A stretch of 64,000 nt of DNA from Capra hircus (Eukaryota; Chordata; Mammalia; Artiodactyla; Bovidae), in contig NC_030826.1 of assembly GCF_001704415.2 (NCBI RefSeq), forward strand, positions 54,889,362-54,953,361, given 5' to 3'. The position numbers and the translations under genes were made by a program. This document shows, piece by piece, positions 31,595-44,800 of this stretch (its first letter is position 1; each line of letters begins with the position of its first letter). Below the pieces are notes generated by a model that was not told the DNA's origin, did no database searches, and was given only the letters and a program-made list of their open reading frames with translations.

Positions 31595-31613
31595 GCACCC
31601 TGGGAAGTGTGGT
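31595..31613 (-). promoter_or_regulatory. ZNF143-like motif (reverse)
   Basis: GCACCCTGGGAAGTGTGGT matches the reverse complement of the ACTACAATTCCCAGGATGC-type ZNF143 site at 16 of 19 positions. It lies about 50 bases before a second copy in the opposite direction. Binding is inferred. Confidence 0.5.
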
Positions 31614-31664
31614 TCATTCCAGCGCCCCAGAGGCCCTTGGCTCTAGCAGGTGAGGGGGTTTAGG

Positions 31665-31683
31665 ACTACAACCCCCAGGATGC
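31665..31683 (+). promoter_or_regulatory. ZNF143-like motif (forward)
   Basis: ACTACAACCCCCAGGATGC is close to the consensus of the zinc-finger activator ZNF143, which is common in housekeeping and ciliary gene CpG promoters. It lies about 110 bases upstream of the first ATG of the probable FBF1 exon 1. Confidence 0.65.
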
Positions 31684-31794
31684 TTCGCGCCTCCTTTCTT
31701 CCGGAGGCCGGGAGACCGAGAGATTGGCGTCTGTAGCGCTCCGAAGCTGGAGGCCTGACTGAACCGGGCTGGAGTGGAGCCTGGAGCGGCAGCT

Positions 31795-31841
31795 ATGTCT
31801 GGGCCACGTCCCAGTGGCTGCGCCTCCGAAGGGAATGGCAC
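31795..31841 (+). CDS. FBF1: Possible alternative first coding exon of FBF1
   Basis: An ATG at 31795 opens a 16-codon frame (MSGPRPSGCASEGNGT) that reaches a usable donor AC|GTAACC at 31842. Joined to the acceptor at 32807, the frame stays open through exon 2 (32807-32891) and enters the known FBF1 frame at the conserved MAPKTKK start. This would add 43 residues. The donor is not ideal, and conserved FBF1 proteins start at the downstream Met, so this exon may simply be 5' UTR. Confidence 0.35.
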
Positions 31842-32888
31842 GTAACCGGGGCTCGGGGGCCAGGGAGCGTGGGGAGGATTTCAAGGGCTGGAAGGATCAT
31901 AGGCTGCACTCGGGATTGAGATGGGCTGGGCGCGAGGACCGAGGGGGTGACACCAGGAGGGCCCTAGCTAAGGGATCTTAAAACGCCTGGCACGGAGTTG
32001 GCTGTGCACAACGATGCGATGGTCCTTGTGGTCCTGAGGCCCTTTGCAGCCTCCCTTAGAAATTCCCACGGCCTGCGAGGCTGGGACAGGATCACTGGGA
32101 AATGGGAGACGCTCCTAGATGTGATGGGAGACAAAACACGTTGGGTCGTGAACACTGCCATTACAGAGGAGAAACTCAAGCACTCAGGGTGGCCCCTGTG
32201 CAGTAACCCCACATTAACTTTGCATTCTAATAGCAGGACAGGCTGGCACCAGGCAACTAGAGCCGCCCACCTCCTATTACTTTCTTCCAAGCCGTGCCAA
32301 AGGTCAGTGTGCGGAACTTTTTGAGGAGCGGGTGGGAACTGATGAAAACAGTTCACCACCAATGGAGTGAGTTGGATTTACAGTTAAAGGGGGAAATTTT
32401 CCAACGATAGTGAAAATACTATCAAGGAGTAACCAGCTTTCACTTCCGTTCTGTGTGCTGATTGCTGCTGGGAAAGTAGTCCTGAGTGTTGCCTGGAAAG
32501 GTGTATAGACTGCAGTGCCAGACCCCCACCTCTTTTCTAAGATGGGGACCTGCCATTTTCTGTATCCTCTTTCAGAATAAGGAATGAGGACCACTGCACT
32601 TTTTTCAAATAATCTCCAAGCCTCGAAAAGTTACCCAGAACACTTTGCCTCTCATCTGAATCACCCACCATAAGAAATTTTTAACTGACGGAAATAGGTT
32701 TTGACCTCTTGAATGGGTAAAGTGAGAGAAGGCTTTATCAATCTTCGACTCAAGCACTGTTAAAGCCAAATTGTTTGTGAGCAGACACTTTAATTTTCTT
32801 CATTAGGGAGGATGAGCCTGACAGGCAGAATTCCAGTGAGCTGGACAGCACTGTGAAGGACCTAGAAGCAGCCCCCCAGAGCCTTGAG

Positions 32889-35800
32889 ATGGTAAGCAGA
32901 ATGCAGAGCAGTTTAGTTCAGTCGCTCAGTCATGTCCAACTCCTTGCGACCCCATGGACTGCAGCACACCAGGCTTCCCTGTCCATCACCAATTCCCAGA
33001 GCTTACTCAAACTCACTGTCCATTGAGTCAGTGATGCCATCCAGCCATCTCATCTCCTGTCATCCCCTTCTCCTCCTGCCTTCAGTTTTTCCCAGCATCA
33101 GGGTCTTTTCAAATGAGTCAGCTCTTCGCATCAGGTGGCCAAAGTATTGGAGTTTCAGCTTCAGCATCAGTCCTTCCAATGAGTATTCAGGACTGATTTC
33201 CTTTAAGATGGACTGGTTGGATCTCCTTGCTGTCCAAGGGACTCTCAAGAGTCTTTTCCAACAGCACAGAATCAGAGCAGGTGTGTGGAAATGGGAGTCT
33301 ACCCTCCCTCCTGCCTCCACCTCCAAGAGCTTGACTGCATGAAGTACTTTGGGGACTGGGTGGCCCCAAAGAAGAGTGATGGTTAGGAGCATGGATATCA
33401 AACTTATTAATGGGACTTCTCTGGCAGGTCCAGTGGTTAAGACTCTGTGCTTCCCAATGCAGGGGGCATGGGTTCAATCCCTGGTCCAGCAAGCTGTGTA
33501 GCACGGCATAAAAGAAAAAAAGCAACTTCTTATTAAACAGTAAGCGAGCATCTCTTTGAGCCTCTGAATATCCATCTGGAAAGCATTTATACGTATCTGT
33601 CACTGATACTGAACAGTCAGGGAGATGGATTAGAGGAAAACGTTACATCCTAGGAGGGGTTGTATGTGGCATCTGGAAATCTGGGGGAAAGGAGAAACTT
33701 CTGCCCACCAGATGGCACCCAGAGTGGCATCCACTGCTGGTTTGGGGGTGGCCCTTTTCATGCTCTGAATGCGTCTATTCCGAGAAACTCTAAGAAAACC
33801 ATAAAGGGCGTCTGTCCCCAAATGCCACTGGTGTTCCTTGTCCCCATCTTTGCAAAAGGCAAAACAATTCATTCTGCATTCTGGGTTTTAGTACACATTC
33901 ACTGTCTGCTCTTGTTCATGGGATTTGTTTTTCCCTTTTTAGGCACCCAAAACCAAGAAAAGATTGAAAGGTAAGTGGGGATGAAACATCACCCATAAGC
34001 CAAAAATAATTCCCCTGCCTTGGGTCCACATGACTTAGAAATGTCTGCCTGAATGTTCTCAGTGAATATCTTTTTTTTTTTTCTAATATTTATTTGTGCC
34101 AAGTCTTAGTTTTGGCACTTGGGATCTTTAGTTGTAGGATCTAGTACCCTGGGAAAACCTATGGACAGAGGAGCCTGGCGGGCAACAAAGTCCATGGGGT
34201 CTCAAAAAATCAGACACGACTGAGCATGCAGTCACTAGTTCCCTAACCAGGGACTGAATCCAGGCCCCCTCCCTTGGCAGCATGGAGTCTTAGCCACTGG
34301 GCCGCTAGGGAAGTCCCTTGGTGTGAGTCTTGCTATTGTCCCTGTAATCCCAAAGGCAGCTTGTGCTTTCCTAGGGAACCCCCTATGCTGCCTTGCTGGC
34401 CCTTGGAGTAATTCAGAAATAAACAACAGATGGGACTCAGGGAAAAATCCTTTTTATTGGGCTCTGTATCCAGAAATATCCAGGTGGAGTATCCTGGATG
34501 AGGTCTCAAGCCATGAGGCCCTAAAGGATCTTTCTTTCCTCCTGAAGTCACGGTGGCCCCTTTCCTGTTCCAGACTCCATCGATGATGTCCTTGCTGACC
34601 TCCTGGGAGATGAGGGTAAGTGCCCCTTTCCCAGAACCCCCTGATTGAGGCTTGCTCTCTCTTTTATTAACTGAGATATAATTCACATAAAGTTCAGTCT
34701 TTTATAAAGTGTACAGTTCAGTGACATGTAGTATATATTGACAGAATTGCGCGGTCACCACCACAGCCGAATTTAGAACCTTCTCGTCACCCCGTAAAGA
34801 AACTCCACACCATTAGCAGTCACTCCTCACTCTCCCCTCCTCCACCCCTAGGCAGCCACTTACTTAACTTTCTTTCTCTATGAATTTGCCTTATTTTACA
34901 TTAAATGGAATCATACAGTATGAGGCTTTTGCATGCGGCTTCTTTTCACCTTCCACGTGTTCGAGGTTCATCTGCACTGTAACATTCCTCTCTTCATTCC
35001 CTTCCATGGCTGGACAATATTTCATTGTTCTTTATGCCCCATTTTGTTTGGCCATTCATCAGTTTATGGACGTTTGGGTGGTTTCCACATTTCAGCTAGG
35101 CTGTTATGAATAATGCTGTTATGAACAACCATATACAAGTTTCTGTGTGGGCTTATGTGTTCAGTTCTTTCGGGTGTAAACTTAGGAGTTGAATTACGGG
35201 ATTATATGATAACTCTGTGTTTAACTTTTTGAAGAACCGCCAAACTGTTTCCCACAGGAACTGTACCAGTGTACATTCCCATCAGCAGTGTAAGAGAGTT
35301 CCAATTTCTCCACATTCTTGCCAGTAATTGTTATTTTCTTTTTCATTATATCAGTCTTGGAGAAGGAAATGGCAAGCCACTCCAGTATTCTTGCCTGGGA
35401 AATCCCATGGACAGAGGAGCCTGGCGGGCCACAGTCCATGAGGTCACAGAAGAGTTGGACACAACTTAGCGACTAAACAACGACAACAAATAGCAATCTT
35501 AGTGGGTGTAAAGTTAAATCTCACTGCGATTTCGATGGGCATTTCCCTAATGACTAATGATGACTAATGACCTTGAACATCTTTTCATGCGTTTCCTGGC
35601 CATTTATATCTTTGAAGAAAGGTCTATTCAGATATTTATCCAGTTTTCAAACTGAGTTATTTGCCTTTTTATTGCTGAGTTTGTAAGAATTCTTTCTGTA
35701 TTCTGGACACAAGTCCCTTACCCTGTGTGTCCATGTCTGCTGCACTGAGAAACGGGGCTTTGGGGTCAGTGAAGCTCAGCAGCCACCACGTGGCTTGGTC

Positions 35801-38800
35801 CAGAAGCACAAAGCACAAGCCCGCGGATGATGGATGTGCGTTGTTTCCGCATTCCTGGTTGGAGGTGGGAACAGCCTCTTGACTTGGCACCAGTTGTGTT
35901 GACTTCCTACTTGGAAATATATGATGCCCTCCTCCATTTAGGTTTTTAAAAGACCTGCCTCGAGGGTCAGTTTCCTTCCTCCAAAAAGGCCCCTCTCTCA
36001 GTAGGAAGATGTGGGAGACAGCTTGGTGGGCAACGTGCAGTCCTTTCCATCTTGACTGCAGTTCTCCGTGGCCAAATCACATCTTTTATTTAATTTTTTT
36101 CAGTGACACCACCTGAGAAGCCTGTTAAACTAACGTCACGTGCCAGAGATGCCCCAGGTGTAGCCCAGGCGCCCCCTCCCTCCAGGCCTGGACCAAAGTG
36201 AGCACATTGGGCCGCCCGGGCATCCAAGCCCCTTTCAGGCCGAATGCTCCTGCCTTTCCCTCCCTCTCCACTCACGGTGGGTCCTGCTTGTAGGGCCACG
36301 ACCTTCCTGTCCTCCCTTCAGCTCTGGGGCAGCGGAGGACCCTGGAGGGGTGGGAAGGGAACTGAATTGGAGGTCAGAGGTTCTGGCTTCCAGTCTTGCT
36401 TACTGTGTGACCTTGGGCAACTCCTGAAGCTCTCTGAGTCTCTGTTTTCTTACCCTCGGAATAAGGGGATTGACCTAGATGCTTGACTCTCAAATTGGTG
36501 ACTCTCAGATTGTTCTTCTGAACTTTCCCCACAGTTGTGAGATAGGGAGGCACTTTGTGAGCGCTCCACTCTCCACCTTCATTTTACCCCAAATAGCTCT
36601 GTTTTTCTCTCTAACCTGTTGTTTTTAAAGGGACTGTACATTTTTAACAAACTTAAAAATCATCGCATTCGGTGACTTGTGAGATTCCACTCAGCAATTC
36701 TGTCCTTCTGGAGAAGTCTGTCTAGGTTCACTTGGCCTCTCTAAGCTCCTTCTCCTTCTTTGAATCATCTAGTGCCCTGGGGACCATGGGGGTGGGGGTG
36801 CGGGTATAGACTCTGCTCCTTTGCAGGTCCCTCCTGGAAGACGATGCCTTCATCACCCAGGCAGGCCTGGCGGGAGCTGATGCCGAGGTGAGCCTGGCCT
36901 GTTCCCTCCTCGTCACTGGCTCTACTCACACCCAGAGACAGTGAGACGGCTGTTGTGTCCGAGGGGCTGCCCACAGAAGGCTTAGAAATCCCCACAAAGC
37001 CAGTTTGTTCTTAAAACAGTACCCAAGGGCTGCCAAGTGGACTCAGAGCAAGTCCTTCTCATCCCGGTGAGATGAGCTAGAAAGGAGAGCTCCGAGCAGC
37101 TGCTGGAGGCTCAGCGGTTGCCCCTTCTAATGGCGCTTCCCATAGTAAACTCCACGCTGTCCGATCACATGGCAGGAAGGTAGCCTAATTTGTTTTGTGA
37201 TGGCCGTGGACTTCCTTTTGGGAGGACCCAAAAGCAGCAGCACTTTGTGAGTGTCCACAGCTCGTCAGGTTTGACTTCATATAACGCCTGAGCACCGTGA
37301 GGGCAGAACCCTCCAAATTACGTTCCTCCCCTCACCCAGCTCTGCTCCTGCCCTAACAGGAGCCAGGTGATAAGGGTCCTGAGTTTTGTTGGGCCTTGAC
37401 CAGCATGTCTCTCCTGACCCTCCCGTCATGTAGGTTTCAGACATCTCTGATGCAGACCCGCAGGCTCTGCTGCAGGCCATGAAGGTAAGGAAACAGCTTC
37501 GGGGAGATGGGCTGGGACACTGTTTTATACCAAGCCTTCATTTTCCCTCTTGTTCCTTCATTTATTTATTTATTTATGTATATTGGCTGCACTTCACAGC
37601 ATGTGGGATCTTAGTTCCCTGACCAGGGATCAAACCCACACCCTTCTCTGCAGTGGAAGGCAGATTCTCAACCCCTGGACCACCAGGGAAGTCCCAACCT
37701 TGGGGAACCTTAGACCCCAGGACCCTGCTGTTTCGTTTCTACTGCAAACAGCTTCGGCATTTGCTAAGCTTTTGTGAAAGCTGAAAGCAGGTTTGAGGCT
37801 CCCTCCCATTCTCACCTCGAGGCTGCAGCTGCTCATGAGGGTTGGTGGGAGTACCAGCCGGAAACCTTTCAGCTTATCTGAGACCGACTGTGTGGAGCCT
37901 TTGGGTTTTGGCCCTGCCTCTATCTTTGTCCTGTGACCTTGTTGGGGTGGGTCCCCCACCAGAGTCCCCATCTGTTCCACGTGGAAGTTGGAGGCAGCAT
38001 CCTTACCAGGCTGCTCAGAGCCTGGGGGTGTCTGGCACCCACCAGCTGAGCACCTGTGGGGATTCCTTCCTCCTTCCTGCTTTTCCAGGACCTGGATGAA
38101 ATGGATGCTGACCTCTTAGGGCTGAAGAAGTCAAATCTAGCCTCAAACAAAAGGCCTGCAAAGGGCTCTGGGAAAGAAGAGCCGCCTAGTCCTCCTAAAA
38201 CCGCCAGTGTGTTAACCGCCAATGAGAAAGGTGAGTAGGACATAGCTCCTCGAATGAGAAGATACTCTGGGGATGTGGGAGATGCTTAGACAGAAGGCCT
38301 CGTGTGCTATGGGTTTTCTCTGCCTGGGAGGGGGAAGACCAGGAGCTCACTGTGTACCTGTGTGTTGGAGTGTTTATGGTTGGGGAGGGAGACGGGTTGA
38401 GCTTCCCACCCCCCCACTCCCACTTCCTTGGACTCCTGGAGAATCCATTTGAGTTAAATTGCAGAATTTTATGGTAACTTTTGCATTGCCCCAACCCGTG
38501 TACCTGTTTGGAGCAACTTGTAAATGGAGGGCCGAAGGTCATTTCCAGAGTGCATTTCCAGGCCAAAAGCCTGACTGAGATGCAGGGCGGTATAGACCTC
38601 TCCCACGGCTGTGTCCATGGCCGCGAGCCCTCAGCCACCAGATGGAAATACACAGCAGCCCGGGGGCCCCGTCACAGTGTGGCAGCACGGAGGCCAGAGG
38701 AGACCCAGCCTGTGGCCTTGGCTCCTCTTTGCTGCCTGTAGGAGATGCCATTCCCACCAAGAAGCGGCCTCCGTCTCCCTCCAGCTTTGGGCATCAGTAC

Positions 38801-41800
38801 AGGAAGTTCTCCTTGGAAGGTACCGCAGGCCCTGCAGTCATGCCTCTAGGATGCTTCAGTTTGGTACTTGCTTGCCCGAGGGCTGACAGGCTCTCAGATG
38901 CGGAGCAGCCAGCTGGTGCTGTTGAGTTGATTTTGTTCCTCACAAACTGAAAGTGAAAGTGAAGTTGCTCAGTCGTGTCCGACTCTTTGCGGCCCCATGG
39001 ACTGTAGCCTATCAGGCTCCTCCATCCATGGGATTTTCCAGGCAAGAGTGCTGGAGTGGATTGCCATTTCCTTCTCCATCTGCCCAACCTAGGAATCGAA
39101 CCGCGGGTCTCCCGCATTGCAGGTAGACGCTTTACCGTCTGAGCCACCAGGAAGACCTCACGAATTGAGGGAGGGACTAATTGTGCCCCTCTGGCTGGGA
39201 TGTCTGGGCACTTATTTGCACAGACTTGGAAGCCAGGGGTCAAACTGAAGATTATAAAGCGTGGGGGAAAGTCTGTTGTCCTTCATGCACTCCCTGACAT
39301 TTTACCTGCCTTCTCAAGCCTCGTGGATGTTCCTAGAAGGCTGGGGCAGACAGCAGAGCCTGGGGCCATTACGCTGGAATGCGGGCCCTGGGGCCGCCCT
39401 CCCTGCTTCCTTTCCCCTGGCCCAGTCTGCTCTATATCGGAGCCCCGCTACCCCAGGCCCCCAGATGCCGAGCGCCTCGCATAGGTGTCAGAGCAGCTAC
39501 AGCTCTCTGGTCAGTAACTCCCCTAGTGCAGTACAGGAGAGGGCAATGGCACCCCACTCCAGTGTTCTTGCCTGGAGAATCCCAGGGACGGGGGAGCCTG
39601 GTGGGCTGCCGTCTATGGGGTTGCACAGAGTCAGACACGACTAAAGTGACTTAGCAGTAGCAGTGCAGTACAGTGCTGGTTTTCCTGAATGCGATGTACA
39701 GTCTGCCCTTTGCTTCCCCTTCTGCCTGTGAGACTCAGAAGACCCCCTGGCAGGACTTCTCTCTGATGATGAGGAAGGAATCCCCAAGAAGCTGCCCTCC
39801 ACGGAGACGAAAACCTCTTCCAAAAAGAACCCAGCCCCTGTCAGAGATCACGGTAGGGTGGGCTTGTTACGTTCCCGGGGCTGCTGCAGTTGACTAACTG
39901 AACTTGCCAGCGCAGATCCAGAGACCCCACCAGGCAGGGACCAGAGGTCTCAGATCCTGGACCAGGAGGTCATCAGTCTCTGGGAAGAGGGAAGGGAGAG
40001 GGGATTGCAGCGCCCGGGAGTGGTGCTGGGAGTGCAGGGTGGGACAAGCCGCTGCTGTGCCTGCTGTTCCACTCAAAGGTAGAGAAACGCCCCCTCAGCC
40101 CATTCAAACCCCACAGTTGAGGACCAGAAGGCTTCTGTGCCCTGTATTCTGTTTCTTAGGGCCCTCTATCCCTCTAACTCCTGGGGACACTCCAGTCCGA
40201 AAGAAGGAAGAGCTGCTCTTTGACGATGGGGACGACATCATGGCCACCCTGGGGTTTGGAGACAGCCCCAAGGCAGAGAGGCGGCAGGCGGGCGACCAGT
40301 AAGGGTCCCTGGGCGTGGAGAGTGCCACCAGGGAAAACCGAGAGGGAGGGTACAGTGTGGCCCCTGCAGGAGCCCTTCGTGCTCACAGGTACCTGCCCCG
40401 TGTCCCATCCTGCAGGGAAGGGCCCCTCCCTGCCCGCTCCAAGCTGGATGAGCTGCTGGGTCGGGGCCCGGCCGCCAAGCTCCTGGCCCGGTCAGGCACC
40501 GGCGAGCACAGGGAGTTCAAGCTGGACAAGAAGTACCAGCGGCCACAGGGTGAGGAGGCTTGTGGGGTGGGGGCCCCAGAACAGGTTTATACCAGGAGCC
40601 ATAATAAGAAATAAGCTTTACATCATGACACACACACACACATTGTGTTATTCATGTCTATGAACTGGGTCAAAAGTGTCAGAAAATAATCGTCACCATG
40701 TTCAAATCTGTTGGGTTTTTTTTGTTTATATGCTCTTTGACTAATAAATTGGAGTAGGAAATGGCATCTCACTCCAGTATTCTTGTCTGGAAAATCCCAC
40801 AGGCAGAAGAGCCTGGCAGGCTATAGTCCCTGGGGTCTCAAAGAGTTGAACATGACTGTGCAACTCAGCATTTTGACGATTAAATACATCGGTTGTAACT
40901 TAACTTCTCAACCTGCTAACAGGCAGCAGCTCACAGTTTGAAAGATACTGCTCTGGCCAGTGTTGCTCTGTTCAGAGCATCAGCCCGCGGCCCGTCGTTG
41001 GGACATGCGAGCTCACCCGGCCTCACCCACAGGGGTCGGGGCCGGGCTCCTCAGGTGCACTTTTCACAGCTCACGGCGATGTTCTCTGTGCTGGGGCTAG
41101 AGGTGTAGACCGGCTTCCTCCGCCTCCGAGCCCCCATTACTCGTCTTACCCGTCAAGCTGCTTGCTCAGCCCTTTTCAAACCCAGCATTCTGCAGCATTC
41201 ACAGAAGAGGTCGACTCCCCCTGCCCTAGATCATGGGTTCCTTCGTTCACAGACAAGGAAGACGCCTGGGGTGATGAGGACTTCACTTTTGGGGCCTACC
41301 AGCCCACCGTGGGCTCCTCCGAGGGCCGACAGTCTCGCCGGCAGTCTGTCAGGTAAGCGCAGAGGCAGGCTGCCTGCTGAGAAAGTAGGGGCCCCCCCTC
41401 ACCCCATCCCACCACCAGGCTTGTTTGAGAGGCACTAGACTCTGTGGACGCCAAAGGAGGGGAGTAGCCAGTGCCCACCAGTCCAGGTCAAGGGGTCGGG
41501 ATGGCCCCCCCAGCAGGAGCGGACCCTGGATTCTGCTCCCAGCCTCCTGGGAAGAGTAAGGAAGAGGTGGACTTGGCACAGCTGGAAGCCCCGCGGGACC
41601 GGAAACTGCTGTGATGTCAGCTGATCTGCTTCTCTGTGAGGAACACCCAGACCCAGGGGGAGCAAGAGTGAACCTTGGGCAGCAGCTTCTCAGACTCAGC
41701 TCCCAGGAAACCCGGCCCTGGGCTCTGCCTTGCCCTGCCTTGGTCTCGTCCCAGCTGGCCACAAAATGTTAAGTTAGTGGATGGACTTTTCTGAATTTGG

Positions 41801-44800
41801 AGATTTTTTTTTTCTCCCAGTATATATTTTAAACTTTATATTTTGAAATAATTTCAAACTGACAGAAGAGCTGTGAGAATAACTCCCTCCTATCCTTTCT
41901 CCAGGCTCCATGGTGTTAACATTATGTCACATCGGCTTTCTCAGCCTCTCTTTCCATCTCAGTAACCTTGCACACGTGTGTATCAGCTCTTCCCTTAAAC
42001 CTCAGAACCTGCTGCCACCTGCCAGTAACTCACAGAGTGAAGTGCAAGTCACTCAGTTGTATCTGACTCTTTGTGGCTATACAGTCCTCGGAATTCTCCA
42101 GGCCAAAATACTGGAGTGGGTGGCCTTTTCCTTCTCCGAGGGATCTTCCCAAACCAGGGATCGAACCCGGGTCTCCCGCATTGCAGGCGGATTCTTTACC
42201 AGCTTAGCCACAAGAGACAATGGCCAAATGAATGAATGAGTGACGGAATGACTATTGACGGAAAGCCTAGAAGTGCTTGACCCGGCTGACTTTTCTCTGG
42301 GTGTGTGTGCCCATGGTTGGTCCTGTTCACTGCAGATGGATTTGTCCCTGGTTTTCGTGACTGAATCAAGGTGTTTTGCAGACCTCAATTGGCTTGCCTT
42401 GGCTCTGGCCGAGCAGGGCCCCAGGCATCCTGGCTCCTTAATGTGGGCCCCCTAGTTCCCCTGAGCAGTGGAGGGAAAGGCCCATCAGGAGTTCTTGGGA
42501 AAGGCTGCTTGCCCTGCCTTAGACTCCCCTCTTCTCTGTCTTGAAGTAGGTTCTTAGATGGCGGCACAGACCCCAAGGGAGAAGCAGGCTCCAGGCAGAG
42601 CACCCCCGCAGCCTCCAGCCCCATCCCGCCCAGGAGGGGAGGTGCTGACTGGCTAGGCCTCAAGGACGACAGCTCGGACCTGCTCCCCCGCTCCCTAGGC
42701 AGGGAGGCTCGGAGGGGCCCCCCTCCTGCGAGCCAGCATTCTGCCCCCGTCCGCCACCCTGCCGCGGCTGGGCTGCCCTCCTCTTTGGGGGCAAAAGCAC
42801 CCGCCAAGGGTACCGGCCCTCCTGCCAGAGGCAGCCAGCCTGCAGAGCCAGGAGCATCTGAGGAGGAGGCAGATGAGGACTGGCTGAGCCATGCCCTGTC
42901 CCGGAAGAAGGCCCAAGGTCTGGCCAGAGCGGAGCGCGGTGCAGCCTCTGAGGGCCAGCAATCGGCAGGGGCAGCCGGCCGGCCGCCTTCCCGCAGGTAG
43001 GGCTCAGGCTCCCATCTCTCTGGAGGGAGGACTCGGCACCTCCGTCAGCAGCACCCCCAGTATGCTGACTGTGGGCAGAGTGCAGTCTCTCAGCCTTGCT
43101 TCTCCCCGTCTCTGGGCTCGGGGAGAGTGTCTGGCTCCCCACCTTTGGGAGCTGGGGGGCTGCTGACGCTCATGCCCTGCTGCCGCGGGGCCAGGCTCTG
43201 GCCTGGTTAGGCAGGAGACCCAGGGTGCCCTCATGGGGCTCACACAGCCTTCCTGGTGCCTCCGAGCAGGGCTCTATCCACAGCGCCCTTGGGCTGGCGA
43301 GACACCCAGTGTCCAGTGGCTCTGCTGACCAAGCTAAAGCAGGCGACATGTGTCAGGGATCACTTGTGCTCTTGGGGAGTGTTTGAGAAGACGGTGGCTG
43401 CCAGGGGGCTCCTGGGGGAGGCTATGGAATGTGGGGAAGGACAGGGAGCAGCCCCAGAGCAGGCTGGGACCATCCAGAGGAAGCTCTGTGGTCAGAGCAA
43501 AGGGGAGCCTGGGCATGTCACCCCGCCTGGGGTTGAGTAAGCAAGGAGGGCAGTTAGAACCCAGACCTGAAACCCAAGGGAAGGGAAAGTTTCTTCACTG
43601 GCCCTGAGAGCCAAGAACGGACAGGGAAGAGTGGACGGAGACAAGAGGAACCACGGGACGCTGGAGCCGGTGGGCAAGTGAGCAGGGCCTCAGTGGACGC
43701 TGCAGGCATGGCATGGACCAGAGCATGGCCATGGTGCCCATGCAGGGCGACCGCTGCTCCTTAGACATTACCAGGTGGTTGCCCCCGGGAGGGGTGCAGC
43801 AGGCCAGGGGCTCAGACTGCGAGGAGGATTCCAAAGATGGAATGGTGGCAACAGGAGGAAGGTGGAGGGGGTTGGGAAGAGGGGCAGCCTTGCAGCTTCC
43901 CTCCTGGGCTTTGTCCCAGCCTGCCCTCGACCAGCCTAACCCGGACCTTCTGTGCCTTCATACTAACAATTGCTTTCTCAGTCAGCCTGCTGCCAGCACC
44001 CAAGTGCTCGAGCCAGCAGCCGCCGGGGAGATCCCAGGAATAGCAACACAAGGGCCATGGTCCCCGCCTGCCACCTCTGGGTACGTTCAGTCCAAGGCAG
44101 GGTGCAGGTGGGTGAGGCACAGGGGGTTGGCCTGAGCCCCCGTCCCTAGAACAGCAGGTGGTTGTGCTGGGCTCCACGTGGTCAGTGTGGTGTATGGGAT
44201 CCGAGACCCACTGAGTCAGGGGACCTGACTCAGGTCCCCATCCCCTTTTCCAGCTGGGACCCTGCTCTTAGTAAACTACCAGCCTTCAGGCCTTTCCAGT
44301 CTATGACTTGACCCTGGCCTTCACCTTTCCTGCCAGACCAGCCCTCCCCTTCTCCCTGAATCCTTCACAGCAGGCTGCTCACCTTGCCACCCCCGCCCGT
44401 GTCCACAGGTCCACCGTGACTTGGAACAAGGCCGGCTCGGCCCTCCACGCAGGTGACCCAAAGAGGGGCAGAGCCCCTGGAGACCACTCTGGCACTGGTG
44501 TGTGTGCTGCTTTGGGAGGTTAACTCTGGGTGGAGAGGCACTGAGAGCTTCCTTTGGGGGTCCCTGCAGACAGACCTGAAGCCAGGCTCTCCCAAGCACA
44601 TGCCTAGACCACGGGCCTCCCTGTGCCTCCTCATTTCTGTGCTGTTGATTTTTCAGAGCCTGCAGTTGTTTTCCCGAATTCCCAGGAACCCTCAGGGCCA
44701 TCTGTGCCTGTTCAGGTAAGGAGGGTGAACAAATAGGCGGGCCCATGGGGCAGTTCTCCTGTGCTCAGAGGCAGCACCTGCCAAACCACCAGGAGGAACG

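Larger units (their letters stand above)
31440..31900. promoter_or_regulatory. FBF1 CpG-island promoter
   Basis: It is a CpG-rich block starting right after the SINE nest. It has no TATA box and carries an inverted pair of ZNF143-like motifs (see separate entries). The untranslated or alternative first exon of FBF1 should start in its second half and end at a GT donor at 31842. Confidence 0.75.

Noticed and set aside
40628..40641. Short (CA)n run
   Set aside because: Ordinary microsatellite of about seven units with no sign of function.
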